This document shows, one piece after another, positions 12,183 to 29,251 of a stretch of DNA of 64,000 bases. The DNA comes from Lamellibrachia satsuma (taxonomy: Eukaryota; Annelida; Polychaeta; Sabellida; Siboglinidae): assembly GCA_033239005.1 (NCBI GenBank), contig BSQZ01000010.1, positions 12,105,001 through 12,169,000 of the forward strand, read 5' to 3'. The position numbers and the translations under genes are program-made. The notes under the pieces were generated by a model that was not told the origin of the DNA, did no database searches, and saw only the letters and a program-made list of their open reading frames with translations. Numbering within the stretch: position 1 is the stretch's first letter; each line of letters starts with the position of its first letter.

Positions 12183-13866
12183 TCATCATCATCATCATCA
12201 ACTTTATTCTCAAAAACCTTATTAGGTTACATGAGAATCACAATGTTTCATACTGTTACAATGTGAGATGGCTATAAGTGTATGTAATCCAGGCTTCAAT
12301 AATACTTATAAATTACATTGGTAAATGGTTTTACCAAAATACAAAACACAAAAGTATCACAGGAAGATCTACTTACAACTTAAAGCTATTTAAAATCTCC
12401 TGTACGAATTTACATAATTTAATTAGCTTTGCATGGCTTGTCAAATTAAACAACTGGTCCATTTTTAAAGTGTTTGGTCTCACAAAATAATATCTAGAAA
12501 TAAATTTAATTCTAGCTTCTTGAAAAAAAGTACATTTAAACAAATAATGAAACTCATCTCCAATATCATTACAATCACACAGAGTACAAAATCTCTCTTG
12601 CCTATCGATTCCACTATACCTGCCTTGCTGAATAGGCAACCGATTATTACAAGTACGAAATTTACACAGAGGTCTAGATAGATTTGGTGGTAACACCAGC
12701 AAATATTTCTCCATTTTAAAATCATGTTTAATTATTCTGTAGGTTATACACCCATCGCTATTGCAAATATTACTACCCCACTGCTGATGATACTGGTCAG
12801 TAAGTTTCAATTTGACAACTGCTTTAAACCATTTAAGATTCACTATTTCTTGATTCAGCCACAAGTTAGATAGGCCAGTGTTATTTAAAATGTATTTAAC
12901 ATGAGGGGATTCAAAGATATTTTTAACATATAATTGATATAATAATTTATACATAATGCAAGACAGTTTAGATTCCTTTCCCATCAATAGTTTCCCCCAA
13001 AAATTCAACAATCTACTGCTTATTTTAATATTTAGTGGAAATTGCCCAAGTTCTCCATAAACCATGGAAGTATGTGTTCTATTGTTTACCCCAAGTAAAA
13101 TTTTACAAAATTTCCTATGTAGCTTTTCAATTAACATAATATTTTCACATCCCCATACTTCACATCCATATAACAATATTGGGCATATAAGGGAATCAAA
13201 TAGTTCTAACTGGATATCAACAGGGAGTTTTAGCTTCCTAGCTTTAGAAATTAAACATAACATTGCTCGGTTTGCCTGTTCATATAAATGTCTGATTGCT
13301 TTAGAGAATCTACCATTATAGTTAAAATTAATTCCTAGATAGTTATACTTATCTACAATGGCAAGCTTATTTGGTCCAAATTTAAATTCTGGCAATTTTC
13401 TAATCTTCCCCCTTGAGAATACTAACACCTTAGTTTTGGCAGTATTAACATGCAATTTCCAAGTTTTGCAATAGTTAAATAGGGCGTCAAGTGCAGATTG
13501 TAACTGAGTAGGTGACTCTGCTAATACAATTGTATCATCAGCATACAGCAACACAAAAAGCTTTAGATACACAACAATGTCCTCTTTTTCAAAACAATTT
13601 TCCATTAGACTAGAAATGTAGGTTAAACCCCCATATGCATTTGACAGATGTGTTTCAAGATCATTCAAAAATAATGCAAACATTAGTGGTGACAAATTTT
13701 CGCCTTGTCGAACTCCAATATTGCATGGGAAGAAAGGTGACAAATGTTTTGTAAATGTATTCATAATACATGATTTGGCTTCCTTATATAAGTTAAATAT
13801 CACAGTGAAAATGTTTCCATCAATATTATTTGATAATAATTTCAACCATAGGAATGTTCTGTTTAC
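12183..13866 (-). mobile_element. 5'-truncated non-LTR retrotransposon (CR1/Jockey-like), RT and C-terminal region
   Basis: A long minus-strand frame (stop at 12373, open to about 13865) encodes the second half of a LINE ORF2. It starts inside the RT domain with VNRTFLWLKLLS, continues through GVRQGENLSP (RT motif B region) and the catalytic LLYADDTIVL, then a thumb/connection region and a C-terminal zinc-knuckle-like CTLCDCNDIGDEFHYLFKC. The endonuclease and RT N-terminus are missing. The 3' end carries a GATGATGAT tail. AGTTTA at 12177-12182 and 13867-13872 may be the target-site duplication. The uninterrupted frame suggests a fairly young, dead-on-arrival copy. The clade assignment is by general resemblance only. 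Confidence 0.88.
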
Positions 13867-13872
13867 AGTTTA

Positions 13873-14500
13873 GACATTATGGCCATATCCTATTGGCAAG
13901 CATAGGACTAGGTGCTTACAAATAGATTTTCATCTGGTGAGCGAATATTGCCACACTATGTATCGCATTCGTGCTGTATGGTTATTTAACAATAACCTAA
14001 GGCGCGGCCCATGAAGCTAAGATGCAGTGTATTCAACAATGTTTTTCTAGTAAACCACTGGCGTCATATTCTTGATTGTAAGCTTCTTTGCAAATGGTTA
14101 TGTCTTAGCACGCCTTATTGGTGCATAGGCCCCAAACCATGACTTTTGTTTAACTTTAATATATTATTGTGATTTATCTTCGTCCTCGAACGGGCGTTCA
14201 ACATGTTTACATGTAGTGCGGAAGAGTATTACTGCGCCCCATGCCACAACATATAACATTAATATTACTAAACGGACATCTGGGAAAGTCGCCGCTAGGT
14301 GTCCTTGCATAAGGGTCTCCCGAAAATGAACATAGCCTTATTTACTTAATAGTAGCTTTTCGGGTTGAATTTTAACACTGTAACAGTGTAAACCAAGAAG
14401 TATGATGATACATGCGTATATTCCTGAATTTTTCGATAACAACTCCACCCAAATGCTTGTACTTGCCTAAGTTAAATTGCGACGTCTCCACGAGAATTTC
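13873..14500. other. Intergenic, no feature recognised
   Basis: No ORF, exon or repeat of note on either strand. Confidence 0.5.
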
Positions 14501-14565
14501 TTAATAAATAAATAAATAATAATAATAATAAATAAAAATAATAATAAATAAATAAATAAATACTC
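14501..14565. repeat. (AATA)n microsatellite
   Basis: AAATAAATAA/ATAATAATA run of about 65 bp. Confidence 0.9.
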
Positions 14566-14859
14566 CCAATCAAAACTTCTCTATTCGATACTTGTAATAT
14601 ACGAACACTCGTCCAGGTTAAAGTCCATAAACTATAATCGGGCGCGTAAATGTCCGTATACAATCCCAACATGTACACCTAATCATGACGTGAAGCCAGA
14701 CCTATGGGTCGTAGCAAAGGTATAAGTTTGGTCTTAGTACATACATAGGCCCTATACGTGTGTGTATATATGTTTGTGCGTCTCTCCTTTTTGAGATGCG
14801 TAATTTTCAAATAAACAAACAAACAAATACAAACATTCAAGATCTATCAGAAGTATGGT

Positions 14860-15160
14860 ACAAATCATCACTAGACATGCCAAAACAAACGAGGAAGTTC
14901 TTCAGATGCCAAACCGGAAGAGATAACTGTTGTTACGTAAAACATCACCCATTGGCCACATAAATTGACATGGCAACCTCCAAAAGTTGTTATAGCAAGG
15001 CGAGACGGAAAACAAAAAACATGGGCAGAAAAAGAAAACGAATCTCGTGGATAGAAACCATCATAAAATAGACCAATAATGACATGAGTAATACAGATAA
15101 TATATGCGAAGCTCTGAGACTGGGGATATGAGTGAATCTAGATCCGCTGCCGCCAACCTT
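14860..15160 (+). mobile_element. Possible decayed LINE 3' remnant
   Basis: With frame breaks ignored, the plus strand reads GRKRKRISWIETI and CEALRLG, resembling the basic RW-rich C-terminal tail of many LINE ORF2 proteins. It is weak and heavily decayed and could be chance. Confidence 0.2.
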
Positions 15161-15179
15161 CAGGACAGGAGAAGACGCA

Positions 15180-15620
15180 ATTGATGTTGATCATCCATCC
15201 CGTCTCCCGCCGTCCCAATTACTCGCCCGTTTACAGCGGAACGATTCTGCGCGCAGTCGAGTGCAATGAATAGTATTAATAGTCATAATGGAAACGTTAA
15301 CACGGCCATGTCATTAATAACCGCAGCCCGTCGGCGGTGAGCCACTGAGACGATCCAATCAGCGAATGGACTTGGCCGCCGCGTAGACAGATGTCACCGT
15401 GCCGCCCCGTTGTCACCTTGCCGCCCAGATCGCTGCTAGATTGCTTTGTAAGTGCGAATTATTTCGACCAAACAGTTAAGGGTGACAAATGTAATGGAAG
15501 AAACCGTCGCGGCTATGATTAGAGTGGTACAGCGCAGGCCGCTTCGTCGCCACTTGCTGGCGAGTCGAATTGATGACGAGGTAGAGAATTTATGATTCAC
15601 ATCAAAGTTGTACTTCGTCA
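15180..15620. promoter_or_regulatory. GC-richer island, possible regulatory element
   Basis: High-GC, complex sequence (e.g. CTTGGCCGCCGCG near 15370) bounded by AT-rich DNA. No exon is supported. It is similar in character to the islands at 1.5, 6.5 and 7.4 kb. Confidence 0.22.
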
Positions 15621-16591
15621 AGCGAATGGGAGGTGATTAAATGTCGATTTTTTTTACAATACGGCGTTTCGTAATAAAATATGTCATCGAGTTTCAGAAA
15701 TCACTAGATATAGCAACTGTTGGCAGTTTAGACCATCTATATTGATGTCGCTCGCAAAACTGTTGCTTCTCCACATTGCATTATGCGCCATGGGTTTCAA
15801 CATAGCTAAAACACAATGTGTGCATATTCGTCTGATATGACTATGTTAATTTAATATAGTTAAAACCAACGCCATGCTAAAAATATATGCGATTGTGTGT
15901 GCGTGCGTATGTGTGTGCGTGCGTGCGCCCATGTTGGTAGTGTAAGTCCAATCAGTGAAGGAATGGGCCCGGTGAATAGACCCATAACGTGCTCCTCTAA
16001 ATGTTGTATCTTATTGTGTTATTCGTTGCAATATTTGAAGTTCACCATCTGACGTGATTTGACGACCATGATTTACATAGTGTGAAATAATAGCTTGTCG
16101 TAGAAAGGTACATTAATTTTATCCAACTCATACGAAGAAAAAATGTCAGTGATGTCTGTTCTCGCCTTTGTCGACAACAACATAGTAGATCGAGGGGAGT
16201 TCATTCAACCCCCTGTTTTTGTTCGTTCGCCATTTAATTATTTTATTTCCGAAACCCATAAACATAATATCGGATAATAAAACTAATAGGTTTAATGTCA
16301 TTCCATGCCCACTAGACAAATACTATCCCTCGATCCCCATGCCTTTGACATGCACAATTTAACTACCAAAGGATGGTATGTCGCAAACGCGAACAATTAC
16401 TATCAAGTGCCCTGATCTCGCATTAAAATAGTAAACTTCAAATACGACAACTTGACAGTGCCGTGGAACTGTGGTCTGAACCCATTCGCTACAGATGACA
16501 CTGCTCTCTGGTGACCGTCTGGTCCGTCTCATTCTCATGTCCCAATGCGACCGCACGTCTTCTGAGATGTCAGATTATCGTATTGTTAAGG
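15621..16591. other. Intergenic, no gene
   Basis: Contains a GTGCGTGC patch at 15895-15930. No exon is supported. Confidence 0.5.
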
Positions 16592-16646
<55 letters not shown>

Positions 16647-16647
16647 C
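16592..16647. repeat. (GCAC)n microsatellite
   Basis: Fourteen tetranucleotide units without interruption. Confidence 0.97.
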
Positions 16648-16691
16648 CTAGGTAGGCATGTGCACATAATGGAAATCTGACTGAAAGGTGT

Positions 16692-16743
16692 GAGGGAGGG
16701 AGGGAGGGAGGGAGGGAGGGAGGGAGGGAGGGAGGGAGGGAGG
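16692..16743. repeat. (GGGA)n microsatellite
   Basis: About twelve GAGG units. The G-run spacing on the plus strand could form a G-quadruplex. Confidence 0.97.
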
Positions 16744-16850
16744 ATAACAAAATAATGGATATTTTATGCCAGCAATACCGTTCTCGTTATTTTGCCATAT
16801 AAAACATATGCAAGACATACACGCAAAAACAGCAACATGTATTCTATATA

Positions 16851-17026
16851 AAGTGGAAGCTCGTTAATCCGGATGAAGATGTTCTGTAACCGTCGCCATC
16901 CGGACATCATTTCACGTGAACGGAATCTCCAAAAGCTAACATTATGCATGTGCATGAATTACTTATACAGACAACATTTTAATCCGGACACATATGCAAG
17001 GTATCCGGATTAATGAGATTCATCTG
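16851..17026. mobile_element. Pogo/Tigger-like MITE
   Basis: The left end AAGTGGAAGCTCGTTAATCC and the right end (reverse complement CAGATGAATCTCATTAATCC) form an imperfect TIR continuing into GGAT. TA dinucleotides flank both ends (TATA). The TIR resembles the CAGT-GAA-CTC-TTAAT-CGGA pattern of Tigger/pogo elements. The interior, about 175 bp in total, has no coding capacity. Confidence 0.6.
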
Positions 17027-17028
17027 TA

Positions 17029-18227
17029 TACAAACCAAAGTCAAAAATATTAAAACCCAACTCATATGACGTATATGTAAAAACATTATTATTTTATTCT
17101 TTGAGAGAAGTATGTGAGGTACATATGAAGACAAATTTACAAACAAATATGTTTTTGTTTAGATAAAAGGAACTATTCTTAATTACAAAACAGACAATAC
17201 ACGGTATACCTATTAACTACTCCGTATTGAAAGATTCGATCCGATGTATTGATAAGATGCGTTATAAATATAGGTTTTACTTTGGCAACTTGCAAACGTA
17301 TAATTACGACACCGTAACACGCTAGTTAAATAATTCTTTAAAATTAGACTCGCTGCAACAAGACGTGACTTCAGAAAGTGTACATCTATGCAGTTATATA
17401 ATCGGTATTCAAATCACAAGAACTATTATTACGTTCAGGACTAGGGTACACGGTGTGAGGAAGACGGCTGTATTTAGTTTTAATCTGGGCGCAAGCCATG
17501 TGCTGCAACCAAAAAAGAATGCCAATATGCCCTATAGCCAATATTATATTTGAACACTAAAATCCACCGAAATTAATTTGGTTCCACTTACCTCCAAAAA
17601 AATTAATTATGCACATATATTCAGGCCCATAGCCAAAGGGGTCGTCGAACCAAACAGAGCGAAGCCCCCAAATCGGTTAGACCAGTACAAAAAGTCCACC
17701 TTTTTCTAAATATTAACAACCGACTTACATGCAATTTGCCACATCGCACAATGAATATGCAGGACTATAAAACATACATGAAATGTCTACATAATACACA
17801 GCGCATGACGACATCCGACTGAAGCAGACCAGTTAGTAAATATACATTGAACACAAGAATCGATCAAGACGATTACAAAGATGTTGACGTCGAAAGAAAA
17901 TTATATCTGATAACTGTGCTATCGAGATATTTACAGTGGCACCAGACCCGAAAATACTGGAACATTTCATCCAGACATATTCCATCGCTATATTACCTTT
18001 AAATTATTTCGTTCTGTATATCCGTAAAACACCTTTGTTAGACCAGGAGACGTAACGTTTTAAGATGACACAACCTGATTTTTCCTGCATTCTTCATTAA
18101 TGCGCCGAACAAGGTCGCGATGACGTCATTCGATCGCGAAGATGCGTTTCATTCGAAGTTCTATAAAATGTTTCGCTCTTTCACGCTCCAATGTTCATAT
18201 GTTTCACAGTACGATGTTGAGAAGGCA
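17029..18227. other. 3' flank of the tetraspan gene, no other gene
   Basis: AT-rich; probably partly 3' UTR of the minus-strand gene that ends at 18228. A full CRE (TGACGTCA) lies at 18121-18128. Confidence 0.45.
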
Positions 18228-22300
<4,073 letters not shown>

Positions 22301-22763
22301 ATTTAGACGGACAACAGGTAAACCAGGTCAACTATGAGAGCTATATCTAAATTAGGTCGCAGGACAGGTGACTGCCGGAAAGTTGCAGGTATTCTGGCTT
22401 GACACCGTGGAGTGCTGCCACCTCCCGAATCATTATAAACCACAACTGGGTGATCAAAGCGCCACATAGCGACTAACTTTGTTACTGCATTACCGCGTAT
22501 GGTTTGCATTAAAAATACTTTTAAATTTTCACCTTATTTTGCGTTGACTTAATTGTTGCGAGACTATTGATTATATTCTACAAATTGTCCATGAAGCCAC
22601 GCGTAGGGATTACTGTAGATATATTTCCACAAAAGCAGTAAAACTACTTTTTAGAGTTCAATAGTAGTGTGGATTTTTTTCAGTGACACTTGATTGACAG
22701 GCGTAAACATTCGGCGTCCAAACCATGGAAACGACGCATGCGCGGTGTCTAGTTTGATCAATC
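22301..22763. promoter_or_regulatory. Shared divergent promoter between the tetraspan gene and CCDC169
   Basis: Only 463 bp separate the two start codons. CGCATGCGCG at 22735-22744 fits the NRF1 consensus and lies 20 bp before the CCDC169 ATG. AACCATGGAAAC just upstream (22721-22732) resembles one half of an RFX X-box; the other half-site is imperfect. The latter would fit a cilia or sperm gene. No TATA box is evident. The regulatory reading is inference. Confidence 0.5.
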
Positions 22764-25700
22764 ATGGACGACGAAGTGGAAGGGAAGGACGGAGATGTCT
22801 ACGAAATTGACAGACTACGCGCCGACTTGTCGCAGGAATTGCAAATGAAGTGAGTGATAAAGTGCCCAAAACACAATCGTATCCGTGTACATAAGCTCTA
22901 TCCTTTACTTTGACAACATCGCGTTTGATTAAAATAATTATTGTCTGAAAAATGACACGCGACATTAAACTTTGCGATGGAATTGGGAATTGGCATTGCC
23001 AATGGCTTTGGCTTTGTCATTGCATTGGTGTATTAACTAAGTTATTAAGTCGAGTTTTTCAAAATATTCAAAGTTTATGAATTCAGGTATCGATCTACCT
23101 GACAGGAAACTGTGAACATTCACATAAGAACATATAATTAATTTTATTTAAAATTGGATCGAGTTATTCATTGTGGCTTAATATTATATATATTATATAT
23201 CGAGGTAACAACTGACATCTCATCATTGACACAATCTGCCAAACTACTTCCTTTTGTGTACTTATTTTGAATTTGTTCATTTACATTCATTCTTCCTGTG
23301 AATTTATGTGTGGTTTATTTTGAGTAAAAATAAAAAACAATAACCAGGGCTTAATTTTTCTTTCCCCCAAAAGGTAAACATACTCCATCAGTTTGTTTTT
23401 GTAACTTATAATAAGATTGTTCCTTTCTTGCCAGTACTTGTAGGAAAAATCCTAGATCCCAATGACAATTATGTACATGGCTCACTGGGAAGCTGTGAAT
23501 GACAATATGTTCTGTTCTAGGGAGATGTTGGAACAGTCCTTAGGAGAACTACAAATCACTGTACAAGAGCTTCAGAAAAAGGTTGACAGCGTAGATGATG
23601 AAAGTAGGTTGAACTCTTGTAAAATTCACTACTACAGATGTAGCAAATACTGAAAGAGCATGAAAAATGTTCCTGAAAATTTTAAAAGCATGATATAGGC
23701 CTACTCACAATAACAATTTGAATTAATGACTAATGATATGGATTTGTCAGACCGAATGTTTTAATTTATGTTAATTTGAAGTAACTTAAGCTGGATACCA
23801 GTCATGCATCATAGATCTTTTTGGGTTTGAACATCAGTGGAAAGAAGTAAAACTAGTATCTTGTATGAAGTCATAAACCAGACACCAAGAAGAAAACACT
23901 GTTTAACCGTTTCTAAGTTCAGTGGGACATTCATTGGTTTGTAACATTAACTACACCCACTTACCTGATTGGCTTGTTTATTAGACTAAAATTGTATACA
24001 TTTTATTCATGTATATACATTTGCATAAGAATTAATGGTGCACAACAAATTGGTACAACTAATGGTATTAGGTAAAACACATGTGTAAGGATCTGTTGTT
24101 TTTACTAAGCATCATTAACTTTATGGGGAAAAAATAAAAAAAGTACCCTTCATCTTCTTTATAATCAGCATTGGATAGCACCAAGACTTGTTTCTGTTGT
24201 TTTTATTGTTCTCACCATTATATAGATGAGTGAAAGAAAACTATTATTGTTTAAAACAATGTTTATCTTAACAACACTACTCATTTTTTTATTGCTGACT
24301 CCTGTGATATACAAATCAGCACACTTTACAACCTAATAATAAATACATAAATATACACATAATTATACTTATAATCTAACATTAAAAAGCGATGATATTA
24401 AGTAAGAACTAATTTTAATCTTCATTAAAATTAATCATGATTATTGTTACAGACAATGAATGGAAGACGCGCTTTGAGTCTCAGACAGCGATGAATGAGC
24501 AGCTAGAGAAACAGATCCTGCTGCTCCAAGAGAGACAGACGGAGGCTCGCAACAACATCAGAGAAAGTCAGTGTTAAAACTTCCTCCCGAATTAGATTTG
24601 TTCCACTCATCTTTCCTTAGCATAAAATCTATAGAATTAAAAAAATAAAAAAGGAATTGTAGATCCTATATTAGCTTATGTCTACTTCATTTTTGTATAG
24701 ATTTGTATAGTATATTATAAAATTCTATAGAATATAGTAGAATATTTAACAGAAAATAATTGAAAGCTACAAATTCTATAGAATATTTTCTGAATTGTAT
24801 AGAAATGTCATGTGCAAAAATACCATAGAATATTCAATAATTTTTTTTTTGCTAAGGGACTTTTTCAGAATCACATAGCAAAATATGAAATTCTTCTGTT
24901 AAACTGACTGCATTGGGTATTACGTAAACTATTCACACATTACATATTTCAATATCAATGATGAACTCAATTTTCCGATGGGCTAAATCAATCGAAGGTG
25001 GAACTTTATGTAAATTAATTTCTACTTAAACCACCACATCACATGGTGATTTATTTTAACTCCAAAACACCAGAAAGCAACATTTGTTGTTGTCTTGCTG
25101 TGCTGATAAGATTCCCTGTATATTTAAAGTACATACACAAATATTAAAAATAAAATTTTCAAACCACTCAGCCCATAATGGATGTTTTGATACCAGTTGA
25201 ATGTGTGCTAAAATACAGAGATGCTTTAATTTTGTTACCTCAACAATTTCAAAAAAATATTTGTTTCAATCAAGAACCTTATTGTGTTTACTAACATGGT
25301 CTTTAATTGATTCTCTGAACTAAAACATTGATTATTTACCATTATTACCATTTATATTCACTGAGTTATTTGGGAGCAAGGATGGTCATGTGCAGTCTTT
25401 TCTCTCCAGATCGTTTCCCAAACAAGACCCCACGTGATGATGAAAAGCAAGTAAGTGGACAAATCCAATACCAATTCCAGCCAATGGTGTTTTTGTAAAC
25501 TAACTAATCTATTTCCTTGTTTCTGTGGAAATATAATCACTGCTAGTTTTAAGACAGGCTTCCTCTAATTAATGATAACATAAAGTTATAAAAAGTAATA
25601 TTAATTGATAACAAAACATTTCAGCCATTCATAATATACAGGTATTTGGTGGTCACACACGGTCGACTCTCATGATATCTGGGTATTTGGTCACACGTGG

Positions 25701-27433
25701 CTGATTCTCACATCTGGGTACTTGGTGGTCACACATGGCCGACTCTTGTATGTCTTCGTGTCTTTTCAAAATTTGAATAGTTGGTGCAAGACACTACATT
25801 TCTTTTTGATTCAAGCACATTACAATGTCACACATTTAATTTGTCATGGATTATTTACATCTTAGGAAGTTGCCATGTATGATGGTTAAACTGTGAATCC
25901 TGTGGTTGACCTTCAGGCGACGGCACACTTTGTCAGGCAACTGGAGAAGGAACAGCAGATTCTAGAGAACCAGATGAGAGACCTGGAGTGGAGACTTGAC
26001 CAGGAATCAAAGGTAAGATGTACATCTGTAAAGACAGCTGATTAACTATCACGTATTACCCGTCTGTCTTCCCACTGGAACATTATCAAGGGAGAAGATT
26101 TTCCAGCACAAATGATGTGAATTAACTGTTCATTTATTGTACAACATCAATTTGTATAGTACAAGTGTCCACATGTTGATGAATAACTAAACTTGTTGAA
26201 CTTATATTACCAGGTTTTTAGTAGATATTCTATTCATACATTTAAAAAAGTATACTTGGAATATTAAAACTCAACATTGAGGAGACATCTTCAGATGGTA
26301 ATATTTCCTATTTACTAAATTTGTTAGTCGGTTCTGGATTCATTAATAACATCAAGTGTTTTATAATATCTATCTTAAAATAATTTTCCATGGCCACTTT
26401 CCATGTGTTTTTGATACAATAACATGTTTTAATTAAGGCATACCACAAAGCGATCGAGGAAAAAAAGCAACATGGAATAGAGATTCAAGCTGCAAAGGGC
26501 CTCTTGACGCACTCAAAGTTGAAACGTAGCACAGGAACATTGAACTACTCAAAGGATGGCACTGATATCAGCCCAAGACCAATTGGGTAAGTTACACCAA
26601 TAACTAAACTGATTGCAAGACTTGAACTACATTGTGGCATTGGATGTCTTCAGGTTTTTTTATAGGAAAACTCATTTTTTGACAAGACAGTAGGAATTCT
26701 AGTATTTATTAGAAACATATTACAAAACCTCTAAAAAAACAGAGTGTTTATTGATATTTAACACCAGATAAAATGTTTTAAAAACATTGCAGAAAAATCT
26801 TGCCAAACCTGGGATCTTAGTGTCTGCTATGATGGATACAACTTATATATTTTTTACATATCCATTTACAGATTCTCACATTGTCAGGTAAAATTATGGT
26901 GCAAAAAAATCTTAAAATCAGACGTTTTATGTAATTGGTAATGCATTGCTCCTCATATTCATAGATTCAAACATGTGTGTGCACCACATAGGTTGTCATT
27001 CTGGGCCAATTGCGAAGATCAATCCCATTCAGTGTTTTTTACTACAATAACCAGAATTTGCCAAATTATTTTGTAATTACCAGACTTGTTGGCAATTTGC
27101 AAAGTAACAACTGTCTCAAGTCGCTGACCGTCAAGTCAAGTCGCCAGTCAATGACCTCCAAATCTTGGGTCATCTCTCTGAATTCCAAGTAAAGTCGCAG
27201 TCATAAAAATGGGTGACTTGAGTCAGCCTATACAACTCAAAAGTCAACAAGTCTGGTCAATACACTTGTAATCGAGTCCAGTCCTTACGTTTAATAGTGT
27301 AGATTACTGTAGCTTATTGACTGTGGCATGTTTCAGTAATGCCAACATCCAGCCAGATCAGAGAATCATTGAAGCGCGACGTGGTCCAATCAAGAAGACA
27401 GCCGCAGTGCGCAACTTGCCAAAGCTGCAGTGA
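22764..27433 (+). CDS. CCDC169: Coiled-coil domain-containing protein 169 homologue
   Basis: Seven exons (22764-22849, 23521-23603, 24453-24566, 25410-25450, 25917-26012, 26438-26586, 27337-27433) join in phase to 221 residues, close to human CCDC169 (about 214). Residues about 29-56 (KEMLEQSLGELQ) and 57-94 (NEWKTRFESQTAMNEQLEKQ) form a predicted coiled coil; NEWKTR-E-Q is a signature I associate with this family. A second helix spans 109-150 (VRQLEKEQQILENQM, then SKAYHKAIEEKK). The tail is basic (EARRGPIKKTAAV) and matches the conserved RRGP-KK end. The biochemical role is unknown; in vertebrates the gene is mainly associated with testis expression. A poly(A) signal AATAAA lies at 27694. 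All introns are GT-AG. Confidence 0.85.
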
Positions 27434-28376
27434 ATCATCTCGATATGGCAAAATGATAGTCTAAATACTGGTAGTCATTTTCTCAGAAATACATTGAAAG
27501 CATTTATATTTATGATATTTTAATGGCATGCTTAGCAACGATTACAATGTATTAGGAGATTGTCTGTTAATGTATCTAAATGATTATAGTAGCCTTCAAT
27601 GGGCCATTCATGCATTACTTGGTTTAGTTAGACTCAGTAACTATGCTTCCTGTTAGGTAGCTTGTGCATACTTTTATTATATATTTATGCAGTAATAAAT
27701 ATGGTAGGTTTTATATTGATTGTCAGATCACGATGCAAATCTGTATTATAAATTGTGCCAAATAGCATTTGTGAATCTGATTCTGTCATGTTTGTTGTCT
27801 TCTGCATCTTGGCAGAATGTGTATCTACCTCCAGGCCTAGCTACTGTACATTGTCTTTGTGTATGTGTAATCACTGTGCAGTGCTCATGTGAACAGTATG
27901 TGTTACAGATGTCTTTAAAATTAATAATAAACAATCCAGAAGCAGACCAGACACAATGTATGGATTTTTTGATGGTATAAAATCGAATAATACTAGTCGA
28001 AGTACAAGTACCTTTAGGCAGATTTCCGACACAAACCTAGTGGATTTAATTTTCGTAGCCAGACAGATGACATCACTTGGTCAGAATACAAATGATGTAA
28101 GCTGGTTAACTAATTACAAATTTCATATGGATTTATGCATAATTTCTAGTCAAAAATATGGATTTCAATCAAAAAAATTTGCAAAAGATGATGCTGTCAC
28201 CAGCAGAGAAAATATGGGCTGAACAATCATTAGAATATATTGAATAAATGGCTTGATACGGTATGGATTTGTGAGCTGGCAGGTGGACAGGCATTGTTAA
28301 ATAAAATGATTTTATTGTACGCCATCAGTTGTTTTGTTCTGGTGTAGAACCCATCATTTTCAGCAGCCACATAGAT
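27434..28376 (+). other. Probable 3' UTR and intergenic DNA after CCDC169
   Basis: AATAAA occurs at 27694-27699 and again in TTGAATAAATGG near 28240. ORFs at 27720-28222 overlap on both strands and lack protein character. Confidence 0.5.
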
Positions 28377-28530
28377 CAGGGGTTACAAAACGTTCTCGAC
28401 TCAAAGCCCTCCAAAACTTCTGTCTTGTGTTCACACATAATTTGTAATTAAAAAATAATTTTTCACATTTGCTGAGGACCCCACTGAATTACATTTACAC
28501 GGGCCAAGGCCCCAGCTTTGGTAACTGCTG
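28377..28530. mobile_element. hAT-like MITE
   Basis: The left end CAGGGGTTACAAAACG and the right end (reverse complement CAGCAGTTACCAAAGC) match in the CAG-GGTT-CAAA pattern typical of hAT TIRs. The interior has AGGACCCC and GGCCAAGGCCCC motifs common in hAT MITEs. An 8-bp target duplication cannot be confirmed (ACATAGAT versus AACTAGAA). Confidence 0.5.
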
Positions 28531-29251
28531 AACTAGAATATGCTGCAGCACACTTTAGAAGCCATAAAGCACTGAATAAGAAGCAATATATATATATATA
28601 TATATATATACATTCCTATATTCTGAGAAATGTTTTCAATGTTTCAACCCATGTGTTGGACAGTAAACACAGATGACACAAGCAGACTTGTAGTCAGTTA
28701 CATTATAATTTATATCGATTCCAATTTCACACCAATAAAAAATTACATATTTTAGAGCAACGTTATTTAATTTATGTATATTATGGTACATAATGGCAAA
28801 CACCAATTCCATGTTATTACTTTTAAAAACAAAACCCCAATTCCCATGTAACTGACCCCAAGTCTGGACACAAGGCTTACTGGTTCACACTCTGCTTGCA
28901 GTTACCCACTACATGAAATGCGCTTTAGGAACCCAAGAGTATAGACTGATTGGTTGGTAGAGTTCGCAGTACACATACACTTGCAGAAAATGTGAAACAA
29001 CAACTTATTTAGCGTGTTGTAATGGTTTTTAATTAATATTCACACATTAGCAGATTAAACAGCTCCGTGTTGACCTCTGCTTTCAGTCTGTGTTGATTTT
29101 TGTGCATGGTCATTGGCACAGTACCAAGACCACATAGTGCTGCATGATATTTCTCTACAAGAAATCAGCAGATCATTGACTAAATACACACAGAAGTCTT
29201 CTACCATCATTGGCCATTGAGTGGAGGAGTTACCAGGTGGTGGCATCTGAG
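28531..29251. other. Downstream of NDUFC2, no gene seen
   Basis: Contains (TA)n at 28588-28611; part may be NDUFC2 3' UTR on the minus strand. Confidence 0.5.
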
